A DNA stretch of 64,000 nt, taken from assembly GCF_001422365.1 (NCBI RefSeq), contig NZ_LMMT01000003.1:62761-126760 (forward strand). The letters run 5' to 3'. The position numbers and the translations under genes are program-made. Each line of letters starts with the position of its first letter. The first letter of the stretch is position 1. The notes beneath the pieces were generated by a model, which ran no database searches, was not told the DNA's origin, and saw nothing but the letters and a program-made list of their open reading frames with translations. The DNA is from Pseudorhodoferax sp. Leaf265. Lineage in GTDB: Bacteria; Pseudomonadota; Gammaproteobacteria; Burkholderiales; Burkholderiaceae_C. This document shows, piece after piece, positions 1 through 9,097 of this stretch.

Positions 1-214
1 CACGCGCTACGACATCGACCTGACCAAGTGCATCTTCTGCGGCTTCTGCGAAGAGAGCTGCCCGGTCGATTCCATCGTCGAGACCCACATCCTCGAATAC
101 CACGGCGAAAAGCGCGGCGACCTGTACTTCACCAAGGACATGCTGCTGGCCGTGGGCGACCGCTACGAAAAAGAAATCTCGGCCGCCAAGGCAGCCGACG
201 CCCCGTACCGTTAA
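1..214 (+). CDS. nuoI: NADH-quinone oxidoreductase subunit I (C-terminal part)
   Basis: This is the C-terminal 70 codons of NuoI, cut by the window edge; the reading frame begins at base 2 and ends with TAA at 212-214. NuoI carries two 4Fe-4S clusters (N6a/N6b) in the peripheral arm of complex I and passes electrons towards N2 and quinone. The fragment shows one full ferredoxin motif, [12 protein letters not shown], with cysteines at fragment residues 10, 13, 16 and 20. The tail, ending in APYR, is typical of NuoI. It lies 24 nt upstream of nuoJ in the same operon. The identification rests on the motif plus the operon context and is secure. Confidence 0.95.
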   Translation, partial: TRYDIDLTKCIFCGFCEESCPVDSIVETHILEYHGEKRGDLYFTKDMLLAVGDRYEKEISAAKAADAPYR

Positions 215-238
215 CGGCCAGGCGCCCCGAAGAAAAAA

Positions 239-898
239 ATGGACGTCAAGACAGGCTTCTTCTATCTGTTTTCGCTCGTGCTGCTGTTCGCGGCATTCCG
301 GGTGATCACAGCGCGCAATCCGGTACACGCCGTGCTGTACCTGATCCTCGCGTTCTCGCAGGCTTCTGCGATCTGGCTGCTGCTGCAGGCCGAGTTCCTG
401 GCCATCGTGCTGGTGCTGGTCTACCTGGGAGCGGTGCTCGTGCTGTTCCTGTTCGTCGTGATGATGCTGGACGTGGACGTCGCCTCACTCGGTAGAACGC
501 TGCGCAGGCACTTCTGGTTCGCCATGCTGTTCGGCCTGGTCATCGCGCTCGAAATGGCGTGGATCCTGATGGGCGGCTTCCGCGCCACCGACGAATCGCG
601 CAACCTGGCCGGTGCCGCCGCCCAGGCCGCCACGCAGATGTCCAACACCAAGGCGCTCGGCATCCTGCTGTACACCGAGTACCTGTACCCGGTCCAGGTG
701 GCGGCCTGCATTTTGCTGGTGGCCATGATCGCCGCCATCGCGCTGACGCTGCGCGGCCGCAAGGACACCCGCAACGTCCGTCCTGAAGACCAGGTCCGCG
801 TGCGTGCCGCCGAGCGTGTTGCGCTGGTCAAGGTCGACGCCACGCGCCCCGCGCCCCCACCGCCCGCACCGGCTGCAGCCGAGGAGAAGAAGGCATGA
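239..898 (+). CDS. nuoJ: NADH-quinone oxidoreductase subunit J
   Basis: NuoJ is a membrane-arm subunit of complex I near the quinone site, helping couple quinone reduction to proton pumping. The 219-residue protein has about five hydrophobic helices, beginning with a segment near residues 5-22, and a conserved [17 protein letters not shown] segment around residues 62-78, the helix that carries a pi-bulge in known structures. The C-terminus after about residue 185 is a polar, Pro/Ala-rich tail ([17 protein letters not shown]) that is longer than in E. coli NuoJ. Its stop overlaps the nuoK start by 4 nt (ATGA), which suggests translational coupling. Confidence 0.96.
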   Translation: MDVKTGFFYLFSLVLLFAAFRVITARNPVHAVLYLILAFSQASAIWLLLQAEFLAIVLVLVYLGAVLVLFLFVVMMLDVDVASLGRTLRRHFWFAMLFGLVIALEMAWILMGGFRATDESRNLAGAAAQAATQMSNTKALGILLYTEYLYPVQVAACILLVAMIAAIALTLRGRKDTRNVRPEDQVRVRAAERVALVKVDATRPAPPPPAPAAAEEKKA

Positions 899-1203
899 CG
901 CTCAGTCTTGGACACTTCCTGTCGCTGGGCGCGATGCTGTTCGCGCTGTCGGTGATCGGCATCTTCCTGAACCGCAAGAACCTGATCGTGCTGCTGATGG
1001 CCATCGAGCTGATGCTGCTGGCGGTCAACATGAACTTCGTGGCGTTCTCGTACTACCTGAACGACATGCATGGGCAGATCTTCGTGTTCTTCATCCTGAC
1101 CGTGGCGGCCGCCGAGTCCGCCATCGGCTTGGCGATCCTGGTGCTGTTGTTCCGCAACCGCTCCAGCATCAACGTGGACGAACTCAACACGCTCAAGGGC
1201 TGA
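895..1203 (+). CDS. nuoK: NADH-quinone oxidoreductase subunit K
   Basis: NuoK is the small MrpC-like antiporter subunit of the complex I membrane arm. At 102 residues it has the usual family length and three transmembrane helices. The two membrane glutamates required for proton translocation are visible as Glu38 in [13 protein letters not shown] and Glu74 in [14 protein letters not shown]. The start ATG overlaps the nuoJ stop (ATGA), and nuoL begins 10 nt after its stop. The gene is complete and shows nothing unusual. Confidence 0.97.
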   Translation: MTLSLGHFLSLGAMLFALSVIGIFLNRKNLIVLLMAIELMLLAVNMNFVAFSYYLNDMHGQIFVFFILTVAAAESAIGLAILVLLFRNRSSINVDELNTLKG

Positions 1204-1213
1204 GAACAACAAC

Positions 1214-3238
1214 ATGAGCCAAACACTCTCGGCCTCCACGCTATTGGCCGTCCCCTTGGCGCCGCTGGTCGGCTCCGCGCTGGCCGGCATCTTCGGCACC
1301 GCCTTCGGTGGTAACAAGATCGGCCGCCGCCTGTCGCACTCGTTGACCATCCTCGGCGTCTTCGTCGCCTTCGTGATCGCGGCGATGACGCTCAAGAGCG
1401 TCGCGCTGGACGGTGCCCGCTTCAACGAGACCCTCTACACCTGGATGGTGGTCGGCCAGCTCAAGATGGAAGTCGGCTTCCTGGTCGACGGCCTCACGGC
1501 CATGATGATGGTCGTCGTGACCTTCGTCTCGCTGATGGTGCACATCTACACCATCGGCTACATGGAAGAGGACGCCGGCTACAACCGCTTCTTCGCCTAC
1601 ATCTCGCTGTTCACCTTCTCCATGCTGATGCTCGTGATGAGCAACAACATGCTGCAGCTGTTCTTCGGCTGGGAAGCCGTGGGCCTGGTGTCCTACCTGC
1701 TGATCGGTTTCTGGTTCAACAAGCCGACGGCCATCTTCGCCAACATGAAGGCCTTCCTGGTCAACCGGGTCGGCGACTTCGGCTTCATCCTGGGCATCGG
1801 CCTGATCGCCGCCTACGCCGGTACGCTGAACTACACCGAGATCTTTGGCCAGGCCGACGCCATCGGCAAGCTGGGCTTCCCCGGCACCGACTGGATGCTG
1901 GTCACCGTCATCTGCATCTGCCTGTTCATCGGCGCCATGGGCAAGAGCGCGCAGTTCCCGCTGCACGTCTGGCTGCCCGACTCGATGGAAGGTCCCACGC
2001 CGATCTCCGCGCTGATCCACGCCGCCACCATGGTGACGGCCGGCATCTTCATGGTCGCGCGCATGTCGCCGCTGTTCGAACTGTCGGACACCGCGCTGAA
2101 CTTCATCCTCGTGATCGGTTCCATCACGGCGCTGTTCATGGGTTTCCTGGGCATCATCCAGAACGACATCAAGCGTGTGGTGGCCTATTCCACGCTGTCG
2201 CAGCTGGGCTACATGACGGTGGCGCTGGGCGCCTCGGCCTACTCGGTCGCGGTGTTCCACCTGATGACGCACGCCTTCTTCAAGGCGCTGCTGTTCCTCG
2301 GTGCCGGCTCGGTCATCATGGGCATGCACCACAACCAGGACATCCGTTGGATGGGCGGCGTGCGCAAGTACATGCCCATCACCTGGATCACCTCGCTGCT
2401 GGGCTCGCTGGCACTGATCGGCACGCCGCTGTTCTCGGGTTTCTATTCCAAGGACAGCATCATCATCGCCACGCACGCCAGCCACCTGCCCGGTGCCGGT
2501 TTCGCGCAGTTCGCGGTCATGGCCGGCGTGTTCGTCACGGCGTTCTACTCGTTCCGCATGTACTTCCTGGTCTTCCACGGCAAGGAGCGCTACGACCAGA
2601 ACCCCGACGCGCACCATGACGACCACCACGGGCACGACGACCATGGCCACGGCCACGGTCCGCACGAGTCGCCCTGGGTCGTCACGGCGCCGCTGGTGCT
2701 GCTGGCCATCCCTTCGGTCATCATCGGCTACCTGACCATCGGCCCGATGCTGTTCGGCGAGTTCTTCAAGGATTCGATCTTCGTCAACGGCCAGATCCAC
2801 CACGCCATGGCCGAATTGGCCGAGGAGTACCACGGCCCCGTCGCCATGGCCCTGCACGGCCTGCAGACCGCGCCATTCTGGCTGGCGCTGGCCGGTGTCG
2901 CGCTGTCCTACTACATGTACATGGTCAACCCGGCACTGCCGGCGGCCATCAAGCGTGCCTGCATGCCGATCTACACGCTGCTGGAAAACAAGTACTACCT
3001 GGACTGGATCAACGAGAACATCCTGGCGCGCGGCGCCCGTGCCCTGGGCTACGGCCTGTGGAAGGGCGGCGACCAGGCCATCATCGATGGCGCCGTGGTG
3101 AACGGCTCGTGGAAGCTCGTGGGCTGGGTTGCCGGCGTCGTGCGCCGCGTGCAGACCGGCTTCATCTACCACTACGCGCTGGTCATGATCCTCGGCATCT
3201 TCGTGCTGATGACGTACTTCGTCTGGTTCAACAAATAA
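1214..3238 (+). CDS. nuoL: NADH-quinone oxidoreductase subunit L
   Basis: NuoL is the distal antiporter-like subunit of complex I. The protein has 674 residues with many transmembrane helices, and its C-terminal part should form the long lateral helix. Family hallmarks include LQLFFGWEAVGLVSYLLIGF, with the essential Glu, and GKSAQFPLHVWLPDSMEGPT, with the pumping Lys. One oddity is a histidine-rich loop at residues 467-484 (nine His among Asp and Gly) between two late helices. It is absent from E. coli NuoL and could bind metal or simply be a flexible loop. nuoM follows after 21 nt. Confidence 0.97.
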   Translation: MSQTLSASTLLAVPLAPLVGSALAGIFGTAFGGNKIGRRLSHSLTILGVFVAFVIAAMTLKSVALDGARFNETLYTWMVVGQLKMEVGFLVDGLTAMMMVVVTFVSLMVHIYTIGYMEEDAGYNRFFAYISLFTFSMLMLVMSNNMLQLFFGWEAVGLVSYLLIGFWFNKPTAIFANMKAFLVNRVGDFGFILGIGLIAAYAGTLNYTEIFGQADAIGKLGFPGTDWMLVTVICICLFIGAMGKSAQFPLHVWLPDSMEGPTPISALIHAATMVTAGIFMVARMSPLFELSDTALNFILVIGSITALFMGFLGIIQNDIKRVVAYSTLSQLGYMTVALGASAYSVAVFHLMTHAFFKALLFLGAGSVIMGMHHNQDIRWMGGVRKYMPITWITSLLGSLALIGTPLFSGFYSKDSIIIATHASHLPGAGFAQFAVMAGVFVTAFYSFRMYFLVFHGKERYDQNPDAHHDDHHGHDDHGHGHGPHESPWVVTAPLVLLAIPSVIIGYLTIGPMLFGEFFKDSIFVNGQIHHAMAELAEEYHGPVAMALHGLQTAPFWLALAGVALSYYMYMVNPALPAAIKRACMPIYTLLENKYYLDWINENILARGARALGYGLWKGGDQAIIDGAVVNGSWKLVGWVAGVVRRVQTGFIYHYALVMILGIFVLMTYFVWFNK

Positions 3239-3259
3239 GGCTGAGGGAGAAGAACAAAA

Positions 3260-4735
3260 ATGGGTTTGTTGAGCCTTGCGATCTGGACGCCGATCTTCTT
3301 CGGCGCCGTGCTGCTGGCCCTGGGCAGGGATGAGCACGCGCGCGCCGTGCGCTGGTTGGCGCTGCTGGGCGCCATCATCAGCCTGCTGGTCACGCTGCCG
3401 CTGTACAGCGGTTTCGACAACGCGACGGCTGCCATGCAGTTCGTCGAGAAGGCGCCCTGGATTGCGCGCTTCAATGTGCACTACCACCTGGGCCTGGACG
3501 GCATCTCGTTCTGGTTCGTGCCGCTGACGGCCTTCATCACGGTGATCGTCGTGATCGCCGGCTGGGAAGCCATCACCACACGTGTGAACCAGTACATGGG
3601 CGCGTTCCTGATCCTGTCCGGTCTCATGATCGGCGTGTTCTCGGCGCTGGACGGCCTGCTGTTCTACGTGTTCTTCGAGGCCACGCTGATCCCGATGTAC
3701 CTGATCATCGGCATCTGGGGCGGCCCGAACAAGATCTACGCGGCCTTCAAGTTCTTCCTGTACACGCTGCTGGGCTCGCTGCTGCTGCTGATTGCGCTGA
3801 TCTACCTGTACGTGCACTCGGGCGGCAGCTTCGACATCCAGACCTGGCACGACCTGCCGCTGGCGCGCAATGCGCAGACGCTGCTGTTCTTCGGCTTCTT
3901 CGCGGCCTTCGCCGTCAAGGTGCCGATGTGGCCGGTCCACACCTGGCTGCCCGACGTGCACGTGGAAGCGCCCACCGGCGGCTCGGCCGTGCTGGCGGCG
4001 ATCATGCTGAAGCTGGGTGCCTACGGCTTCCTGCGCTTCTCGATGCCGATCGCGCCCGACGCCGCGCACGAATGGGCCTGGCTCATGGTGGCGCTGTCGC
4101 TGATCGCCGTGGTCTACGTCGGCCTGGTCGCGATGGTGCAGCAGGACATGAAGAAGCTGGTGGCGTACTCGTCGGTGGCCCACATGGGCTTCGTCACGCT
4201 GGGCTTCTTCATCTTCAACGACCTGGGCGTCTCCGGCGGCCTGGTCCAGATGATCGCGCACGGCTTCGTGTCGGGCGCGATGTTCCTGTGCATCGGCGTG
4301 CTGTACGACCGCGTGCATTCGCGTGAGATCGCGGCCTACGGCGGCGTTGTCAACACCATGCCCAAGTTCGCGGCCTTCGCGCTGCTGTTCGCCATGGCCA
4401 ACTGCGGCCTGCCGGCCACGGCCGGTTTCGTGGGCGAGTGGATGGTGATCCTGGGGGCGGTCAAGGCCAATTTCTGGCTCGGCCTGCTGGCGGCCACGGC
4501 ACTGATCTTTGGCGCGGCCTACACGCTGTGGATGTACAAGCGCGTCTACCTGGGACCGGTGGGCAACGACCACGTCAAGGAACTCGAAGACATCAACGCG
4601 CGCGAATTCCTGATGCTGGCGCTGCTGGCGATCGCGGTGCTGGCCATGGGCATCTATCCCAAGCCCTTCACCGACGTGATGGACGTGTCGGTGGCCGAGC
4701 TGCTCAAGCACGTGGCTGTGTCCAAGCTGAACTGA
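3260..4735 (+). CDS. nuoM: NADH-quinone oxidoreductase subunit M
   Basis: NuoM is the second large antiporter-like subunit of the complex I membrane arm. The 491-residue protein has about 14 helices. The segment [19 protein letters not shown] carries the conserved glutamate, and [20 protein letters not shown] carries the conserved lysine, WLPD motif and channel residues. Length and order match the family. The ATG is preceded by a purine-rich stretch (gagggagaagaac) that serves as ribosome-binding site. The nuoN start lies 22 nt downstream, so the gene is part of the same transcript. Confidence 0.97.
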   Translation: MGLLSLAIWTPIFFGAVLLALGRDEHARAVRWLALLGAIISLLVTLPLYSGFDNATAAMQFVEKAPWIARFNVHYHLGLDGISFWFVPLTAFITVIVVIAGWEAITTRVNQYMGAFLILSGLMIGVFSALDGLLFYVFFEATLIPMYLIIGIWGGPNKIYAAFKFFLYTLLGSLLLLIALIYLYVHSGGSFDIQTWHDLPLARNAQTLLFFGFFAAFAVKVPMWPVHTWLPDVHVEAPTGGSAVLAAIMLKLGAYGFLRFSMPIAPDAAHEWAWLMVALSLIAVVYVGLVAMVQQDMKKLVAYSSVAHMGFVTLGFFIFNDLGVSGGLVQMIAHGFVSGAMFLCIGVLYDRVHSREIAAYGGVVNTMPKFAAFALLFAMANCGLPATAGFVGEWMVILGAVKANFWLGLLAATALIFGAAYTLWMYKRVYLGPVGNDHVKELEDINAREFLMLALLAIAVLAMGIYPKPFTDVMDVSVAELLKHVAVSKLN

Positions 4736-4757
4736 GCGGGGCGAGAGAAGAAAAGTT

Positions 4758-6242
4758 ATGGACAAAATCAGCTGGATCACCGTTTACCCGGAAATCGTGC
4801 TGCTGGTCATGGCCTGCGTGATCGCGCTGGTCGACCTCGCGGTCAAGAGCCCGCGCCGCACCGCCACCTACGTGCTCACGCTGCTGAGCCTGGCCGTCGT
4901 CGCCGTGCTGCACGGCACCTACGCGTCGGGTAACACCACCCTGTACGGCTTCGGCGGCATGGTGGTCAGCGACCCCATGGGCAACTGGCTCAAGTGCTTT
5001 GCCACCGTGGCCGTGATGGTCACGCTGGTCTATGGTCGCCCCTACTCGGCCGACCGCGGCATGCTGCGCGGCGGAGAGCTGTTCACGCTGTCGATGTTCG
5101 CGCTGCTGGGCATGTCGGTGATGATCTCGGGCGGCAACTTCCTGGTCATCTACATGGGCCTGGAACTGCTCACGCTGTCGAGCTACGCGCTCGTGGCGCT
5201 GCGCCGCGACAACGCGGTCGCCAGCGAGGCTGCGATGAAGTACTTCGTGCTGGGCGCACTGGCCTCGGGCTTCCTGCTGTACGGCCTGTCGATGATGTAT
5301 GGCGCCACCGGTTCGCTGGACATCAATGAGGTGTTCAAGGCCGTGGCCTCGGGCCAGGTGCAGCACCAGGTGCTGGTGTTCGGCCTGGTGTTCATCGTGT
5401 CCGGCCTGGCCTTCAAGCTCGGCGTGGTGCCCTTCCACATGTGGGTGCCCGACGTCTACCACGGCGCGCCCACGGCCGTCACGCTGATGATCGCGGGCGC
5501 GCCCAAGCTCGCCGCCTTCGCCATCGTGATCCGCCTGCTGGTCGAAGGCCTGCTGCCGCTCGCCATCGACTGGCAGCAGATGCTGGTCGTGCTGGCCGTG
5601 GCATCGCTGCTGATCGGCAACCTGGCCGCGGTGATGCAGAGCAACCTCAAGCGCATGCTGGCCTATTCGACCATCTCGCAGATGGGCTTCGTGCTGCTGG
5701 GCCTGCTGGCCGGCGTGGTCAACGGCAACACGCTGTCGGCCGCCAACGCCTACAGCTCGGCCATGTTCTACGTCATCACCTATGTGCTGACCACGCTGGC
5801 GAGCTTCGGCGTGCTGCTGCTGCTGGCGCGCGAAGGCTTCGAGAGCGACGAGGTGGCCGACCTGGCCGGCCTGAACCAGCGCAGCCCGCTGTACGCGGCC
5901 GTGATGGCGATCTGCATGTTCTCGCTGGCCGGCATTCCGCCGATGGTGGGCTTCTACGCCAAGCTGTCGGTGCTGCAGACCCTGGTGGCCTCGGGCGAGA
6001 CCTTCCTGATCGGCCTGGCGATCTTTGCCGTGATCATGTCGCTGATCGGCGCCTTCTACTACCTGCGCGTGGTCAAGGTCATGTACTTCGACGCACCAAT
6101 CACGGCCAGCACCGTCTCCGCGCCGCTGGATGTGCGCGCCGTGCTGTCGGTCAACGGCGCCCTGGTGCTGCTGCTGGGCGTGGTCCCGGGCGGGCTGATG
6201 GCGCTGTGCGTGCAGGCCATCACCCTGACGCTGGGCACCTGA
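4758..6242 (+). CDS. nuoN: NADH-quinone oxidoreductase subunit N
   Basis: NuoN is the third antiporter-like subunit, adjacent to NuoK in the membrane arm. The 494-residue, highly hydrophobic protein shows the family segments [19 protein letters not shown] near residue 135 and [20 protein letters not shown] near residue 220, including the conserved lysine before the amphipathic loop. It is the last subunit gene of the nuo operon. The stop TGA at 6240-6242 lies one base before the TTG start of the DUF2818 gene, so the next gene is probably translated by reinitiation. Confidence 0.97.
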   Translation: MDKISWITVYPEIVLLVMACVIALVDLAVKSPRRTATYVLTLLSLAVVAVLHGTYASGNTTLYGFGGMVVSDPMGNWLKCFATVAVMVTLVYGRPYSADRGMLRGGELFTLSMFALLGMSVMISGGNFLVIYMGLELLTLSSYALVALRRDNAVASEAAMKYFVLGALASGFLLYGLSMMYGATGSLDINEVFKAVASGQVQHQVLVFGLVFIVSGLAFKLGVVPFHMWVPDVYHGAPTAVTLMIAGAPKLAAFAIVIRLLVEGLLPLAIDWQQMLVVLAVASLLIGNLAAVMQSNLKRMLAYSTISQMGFVLLGLLAGVVNGNTLSAANAYSSAMFYVITYVLTTLASFGVLLLLAREGFESDEVADLAGLNQRSPLYAAVMAICMFSLAGIPPMVGFYAKLSVLQTLVASGETFLIGLAIFAVIMSLIGAFYYLRVVKVMYFDAPITASTVSAPLDVRAVLSVNGALVLLLGVVPGGLMALCVQAITLTLGT

Positions 6243-6243
6243 G

Positions 6244-6546
6244 TTGGCGCCCGATGCGGCGGTCTGGCTCGTGATCCTGGCGGCCGTGGTGGCCGCCAAC
6301 CTGCCATTCCTCACGCAGCGCCTGTTTCTGGCGCTGCGCCTCGCGCAGGGCAAGGGCCTGGCCTGGCGCCTGCTGGAACTGCTGGTGTATTACCTGGTGG
6401 TCGGAGCGCTGGGCCTGCTGCTCGAGCGCAACGTGGGCCGCATCGCGCCCCAGGGCTGGGAGTTCTATGCCGTGACCGCCGCATTGTTCGTGACGCTGGC
6501 ATTCCCCGGCTTCGTCTGGCGCTACCTGCTCAAGCATAGGCACTGA
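6244..6546 (+). CDS. DUF2818 family membrane protein
   Basis: This small membrane protein of 100 residues belongs to the DUF2818 family, which in betaproteobacteria is regularly encoded just behind nuoN. Three hydrophobic segments are visible, at about residues 6-22, 42-60 and 73-92, with a basic C-terminus (RYLLKHRH). The only workable start is TTG at 6244, one base after the nuoN stop, and there is no separate ribosome-binding site. Function is unknown. Its position suggests a role with complex I assembly or stability, which is inference only. The NUDIX gene begins one base after its stop, so all three are likely co-translated. Confidence 0.8.
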   Translation: MAPDAAVWLVILAAVVAANLPFLTQRLFLALRLAQGKGLAWRLLELLVYYLVVGALGLLLERNVGRIAPQGWEFYAVTAALFVTLAFPGFVWRYLLKHRH

Positions 6547-6547
6547 C

Positions 6548-7147
6548 ATGGCCAGCGGCGACGCCCATCTGACCGAGGAGACCGTGCAGCGCGAGGAGCT
6601 GCTGCGCGGCCGCTTCCTGCAGGTGCTGCGCGACACCGTGCGCCTGCCCGATGGCGGCAGCGACACGCGCGAATACATCGTGCACCCGGGCGCCGTGATG
6701 GTCGTGCCCTTGCTCGACGACGGCCGTGTCGTGCTGGAGCGCCAGTACCGCCACCCCATGGGCCGGGTGATGGTCGAGTTCCCGGCCGGCAAGCTCGACG
6801 TCGGCGAGGACACCTGGACCTGCGGCCGGCGCGAACTGCTGGAAGAGACGGGCTACACGGCGCGTGAATGGGCCAAAGCCGGTGTGCTGCACCCCGTCAT
6901 TTCCTACTCCACCGAATTCATCGAGATCTGGTTTGCGCGTGGCCTTGCGCTGCAGCAGCGCCATCTCGATGCAGGCGAGTTCCTCGACGTCTTCAGCGCC
7001 AGCGTGGACGAGTTGCTGGCCTGGTGCCGCGATGGCACGGTGACCGACGCCAAGACCCTGAGCGCCGCGCTGTGGCTGCAGAATTGGCGTGCGGGCGCCT
7101 GGGACTTGTCCTGGCAGCCGAACCCGGATGGGACCGGCGCCGGATAA
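6548..7147 (+). CDS. NUDIX hydrolase, ADP-ribose pyrophosphatase-like
   Basis: This is a 199-residue NUDIX enzyme, probably hydrolysing ADP-ribose or a related nucleoside diphosphate sugar to AMP and a phosphorylated sugar. The complete NUDIX box lies at residues 81-103 (G-x5-E-x7-REL-x-EE-x-G, seen as GKLDVGE then RRELLEETG). The preceding YRHPMGRVMVEFPAG is typical of the ADP-ribose pyrophosphatase branch. ATG follows the DUF2818 stop by one base. A link between NAD-derivative clean-up and the adjacent NADH dehydrogenase operon is tempting but unproven. The substrate cannot be fixed from sequence. Confidence 0.9.
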   Translation: MASGDAHLTEETVQREELLRGRFLQVLRDTVRLPDGGSDTREYIVHPGAVMVVPLLDDGRVVLERQYRHPMGRVMVEFPAGKLDVGEDTWTCGRRELLEETGYTAREWAKAGVLHPVISYSTEFIEIWFARGLALQQRHLDAGEFLDVFSASVDELLAWCRDGTVTDAKTLSAALWLQNWRAGAWDLSWQPNPDGTGAG

Positions 7148-7155
7148 TCGTGGCC

Positions 7156-7596
7156 ATGAAAGTCCTGGATCTGCAGTGCGCCCACGGCCACGGCTTCGAA
7201 GGCTGGTTCGGCTCGGAAGACGATTTCCAGTCGCAGCTGACGCGCGGCCTCGTGGAATGCCCGGTCTGTGGCGACACGGCCGTGGCCAAGAAGCTGTCGG
7301 CACCGCGCCTGAACCTGGGCGCCAGCGCGCCGGCCGAGAGTCCGAAGCGCGAGGTGGCAGCGGTGGACCCGCAACTGCAGGCGGCCTGGATGAAGATGGT
7401 GCGCCATGTGCTGGCCAACACCGAAGATGTGGGCGGCAGGTTCGCCGAGGAGGCGCGCCGCATCCACTACGGCGAGACCACGGAACGCAACATCCGCGGC
7501 CAGGCCTCGCGCGAGGAAACCGAATCCTTGCTGGAGGAGGGCATCGCCGTGATGCCCTTGCCGATCCCCAAGGCTCTCAAAGAGCCTCTGCAGTAG
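7156..7596 (+). CDS. DUF1178 family zinc-ribbon protein
   Basis: This small cytoplasmic protein of 146 residues belongs to the DUF1178 family. The N-terminus MKVLDLQCAHGHGFEGWF holds Cys8 and nearby His residues, and CPVCG at residues 35-39 supplies the second half of a zinc-ribbon-like site. The remainder is helical and charged. ATG at 7156 was chosen over the in-frame GTG at 7150 because the conserved MKVLDL start matches the family. No function is established. It lies 8 nt behind the NUDIX gene and closes the nuo-linked gene string before a convergent gdhA. Confidence 0.88.
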   Translation: MKVLDLQCAHGHGFEGWFGSEDDFQSQLTRGLVECPVCGDTAVAKKLSAPRLNLGASAPAESPKREVAAVDPQLQAAWMKMVRHVLANTEDVGGRFAEEARRIHYGETTERNIRGQASREETESLLEEGIAVMPLPIPKALKEPLQ

Positions 7597-7612
7597 CCCA
7601 GTGGCTTGGAAC

Positions 7613-7653
7613 CCTGTGCCCGTTGGGCACAGGATGCGACCGCCTTCGGGCGG
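7613..7653. terminator. Paired hairpins between convergent DUF1178 and gdhA genes
   Basis: Two perfect hairpins lie between the two convergent stop codons. One has a 9-bp stem CCTGTGCCC/GGGCACAGG with a 3-nt loop (7613-7633); the other is a 5-bp CCGCC/GGCGG stem closed by a UUCG tetraloop (7640-7653). A further 7-bp inverted repeat (AGGCTCT/AGAGCCT, 7571-7587) sits inside the last DUF1178 codons. No clear T-tract follows on either strand, so this may be a bidirectional block or 3'-end stabiliser rather than a canonical intrinsic terminator. Confidence 0.45.
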
Positions 7654-7664
7654 CCGGGCTGCAG

Positions 7665-8972
7665 TCAGGGGTACAGTCCGCGCAGCTCGCGTGTGTGCAG
7701 GATGCGCTCGCAGGCCACGATGAAGGTGGCGGTGCGCAGGCTCACCTTGTGCTGCTCGGCCACTGCCCAGACACCGGCGAAGGCCTGCTGCATCACGCGC
7801 ACCAGGCGCTTGTTGATCTCGTCCTCGTCCCAGAAGAAGCTGCTGAAGTCCTGCACCCACTCGAAGTAGCTGACCGTCACGCCGCCGGCGTTGGCGATCA
7901 CGTCGGGCAGCACCAGCACGTTGCGTTCGTGCAGGATGTCGTCGGCCTCGGGCGTGGTCGGGCCGTTCGCGCCTTCGATGACCATGCGGGCCTGGATGCG
8001 GTGCGCGTTGGCCTTGGTGATCTGCTGCTCCAGCGCGGCGGGGATCATGATGTCGCAGGGCACGTCCCAGAACTTGTCGGCCGCCAGCACCTCGGCATGC
8101 TCGAAGCCCGCCACCGTGCCCTTGTCGGCCACGTGCTTGAGCAGCGAGGGCACGTCGAGCCCGGCCTCGCGGTAGATCGCGCCGCCGTGGTCCTGCACGG
8201 CCACCACGCGCGCGCCGGCTTCGGCGAACAGCTTGCCGGCGATGCCGCCCACGTTGCCGAAGCCCTGAACGGCCACGGCCGCCTTGGCCACGTCCAGGCC
8301 GATGCGCTTGGCCGCTTCCACGCCCACCGTGAACACGCCACGGCCGGTGGCCTCGCGCCGACCGAGCGAGCCACCCAGGTCGACCGGCTTGCCGGTCACC
8401 ACGCCGGTGGCGGTCGAGCCCTGGTTCATGGAGTAGGTGTCCATCATCCAGGCCATGACCTGTTCGTTGGTGTTGACGTCCGGTGCCGGGATGTCCTTGG
8501 TCGGGCCGATGATGATGCCGATCTCGCTGGTGTAGCGGCGCGTCATGCGCTCCAGCTCGCCGCGCGACAGCGTCTTGGGGTCGACGCGGATGCCGCCCTT
8601 GGCGCCGCCGTAGGGCACGTTCACAGCTGCGTTCTTGATCGACATCCAGGCCGACAGCGCCATCACCTCGGACAGCGTCACGTCCTGGTGGAAGCGCACG
8701 CCGCCCTTGCCCGGGCCGCGCGAGGTGTTGTGCTGCACGCGGTAGCCCTCGAAGTGGGCGATGCGGCCGTCGTCCAGGTGGATGGGTACGTCCACGACCA
8801 GGATGCGCTTGGGCCGCTTGAGCGTCTCCACCCAGCGCGCCAGGTTGCCCAGGTAGGGCTCCACGCGGTCGACCTGCTGCAGGAAGATGCCCCAGGGGCC
8901 GAGGTGGTCGGCCTGCAGGTAGGAGGGCAGGGGGTGCGCGGTGGGCGCCGGGTTGGAGGAGGAGGTTGCCAT
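7665..8972 (-). CDS. gdhA: Glu/Leu/Phe/Val dehydrogenase, glutamate dehydrogenase
   Basis: This enzyme of 435 residues catalyses reversible oxidative deamination of glutamate to 2-oxoglutarate and ammonia with NAD(P). The substrate-side motif [14 protein letters not shown] contains the catalytic lysine, [15 protein letters not shown] is the conserved hinge strand, and [10 protein letters not shown] is the Rossmann nucleotide-binding loop. Length and motifs fit the hexameric NAD-type enzymes related to RocG/GudB. The ATG is preceded by an AGGAG ribosome-binding site. It is transcribed convergently to the nuo block. A palindrome about 90 nt upstream (9060-9076) may be an operator. Confidence 0.93.
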   Translation of the reverse strand: MATSSSNPAPTAHPLPSYLQADHLGPWGIFLQQVDRVEPYLGNLARWVETLKRPKRILVVDVPIHLDDGRIAHFEGYRVQHNTSRGPGKGGVRFHQDVTLSEVMALSAWMSIKNAAVNVPYGGAKGGIRVDPKTLSRGELERMTRRYTSEIGIIIGPTKDIPAPDVNTNEQVMAWMMDTYSMNQGSTATGVVTGKPVDLGGSLGRREATGRGVFTVGVEAAKRIGLDVAKAAVAVQGFGNVGGIAGKLFAEAGARVVAVQDHGGAIYREAGLDVPSLLKHVADKGTVAGFEHAEVLAADKFWDVPCDIMIPAALEQQITKANAHRIQARMVIEGANGPTTPEADDILHERNVLVLPDVIANAGGVTVSYFEWVQDFSSFFWDEDEINKRLVRVMQQAFAGVWAVAEQHKVSLRTATFIVACERILHTRELRGLYP

Positions 8973-9021
8973 GGACTGGCTCCTGTTGTTGTCGAGGAGC
9001 GCAAGCTTAGGCGTGGGCTAC

Positions 9022-9039
9022 CGGGCTTGTCCAAGCCCG
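9022..9039. terminator. Hairpin between ABC exporter and gdhA
   Basis: A perfect inverted repeat CGGGCTTG/CAAGCCCG sits about 60 nt beyond the stop of the ABC exporter gene on the minus strand and 50 nt before the gdhA start. No T-run follows, so termination is uncertain; it may instead be a structured element in the gdhA leader. Confidence 0.3.
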
Positions 9040-9059
9040 CCAGCAGCCGGTTCGTGCCT

Positions 9060-9076
9060 TATGCATATCATGCATA
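9060..9076. promoter_or_regulatory. Candidate operator upstream of gdhA
   Basis: The perfect inverted repeat TATGCAT-atc-ATGCATA lies 88-104 nt upstream of the gdhA start and 22 nt beyond the end of the ABC exporter gene. It is AT-rich in a GC-rich setting and resembles a dimeric regulator site. The cognate regulator is unknown, since no regulator gene adjoins gdhA. Confidence 0.4.
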
Positions 9077-9097
9077 GGCTGCCGGGGCGATGAACGT

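Noticed and set aside
1241-4780. A 1179-codon open frame on the minus strand under nuoL and nuoM
   Set aside because: Shadow frame of high-GC coding DNA; composition is His/Gln/Arg-rich low complexity, and the plus strand carries unmistakable NuoL and NuoM.
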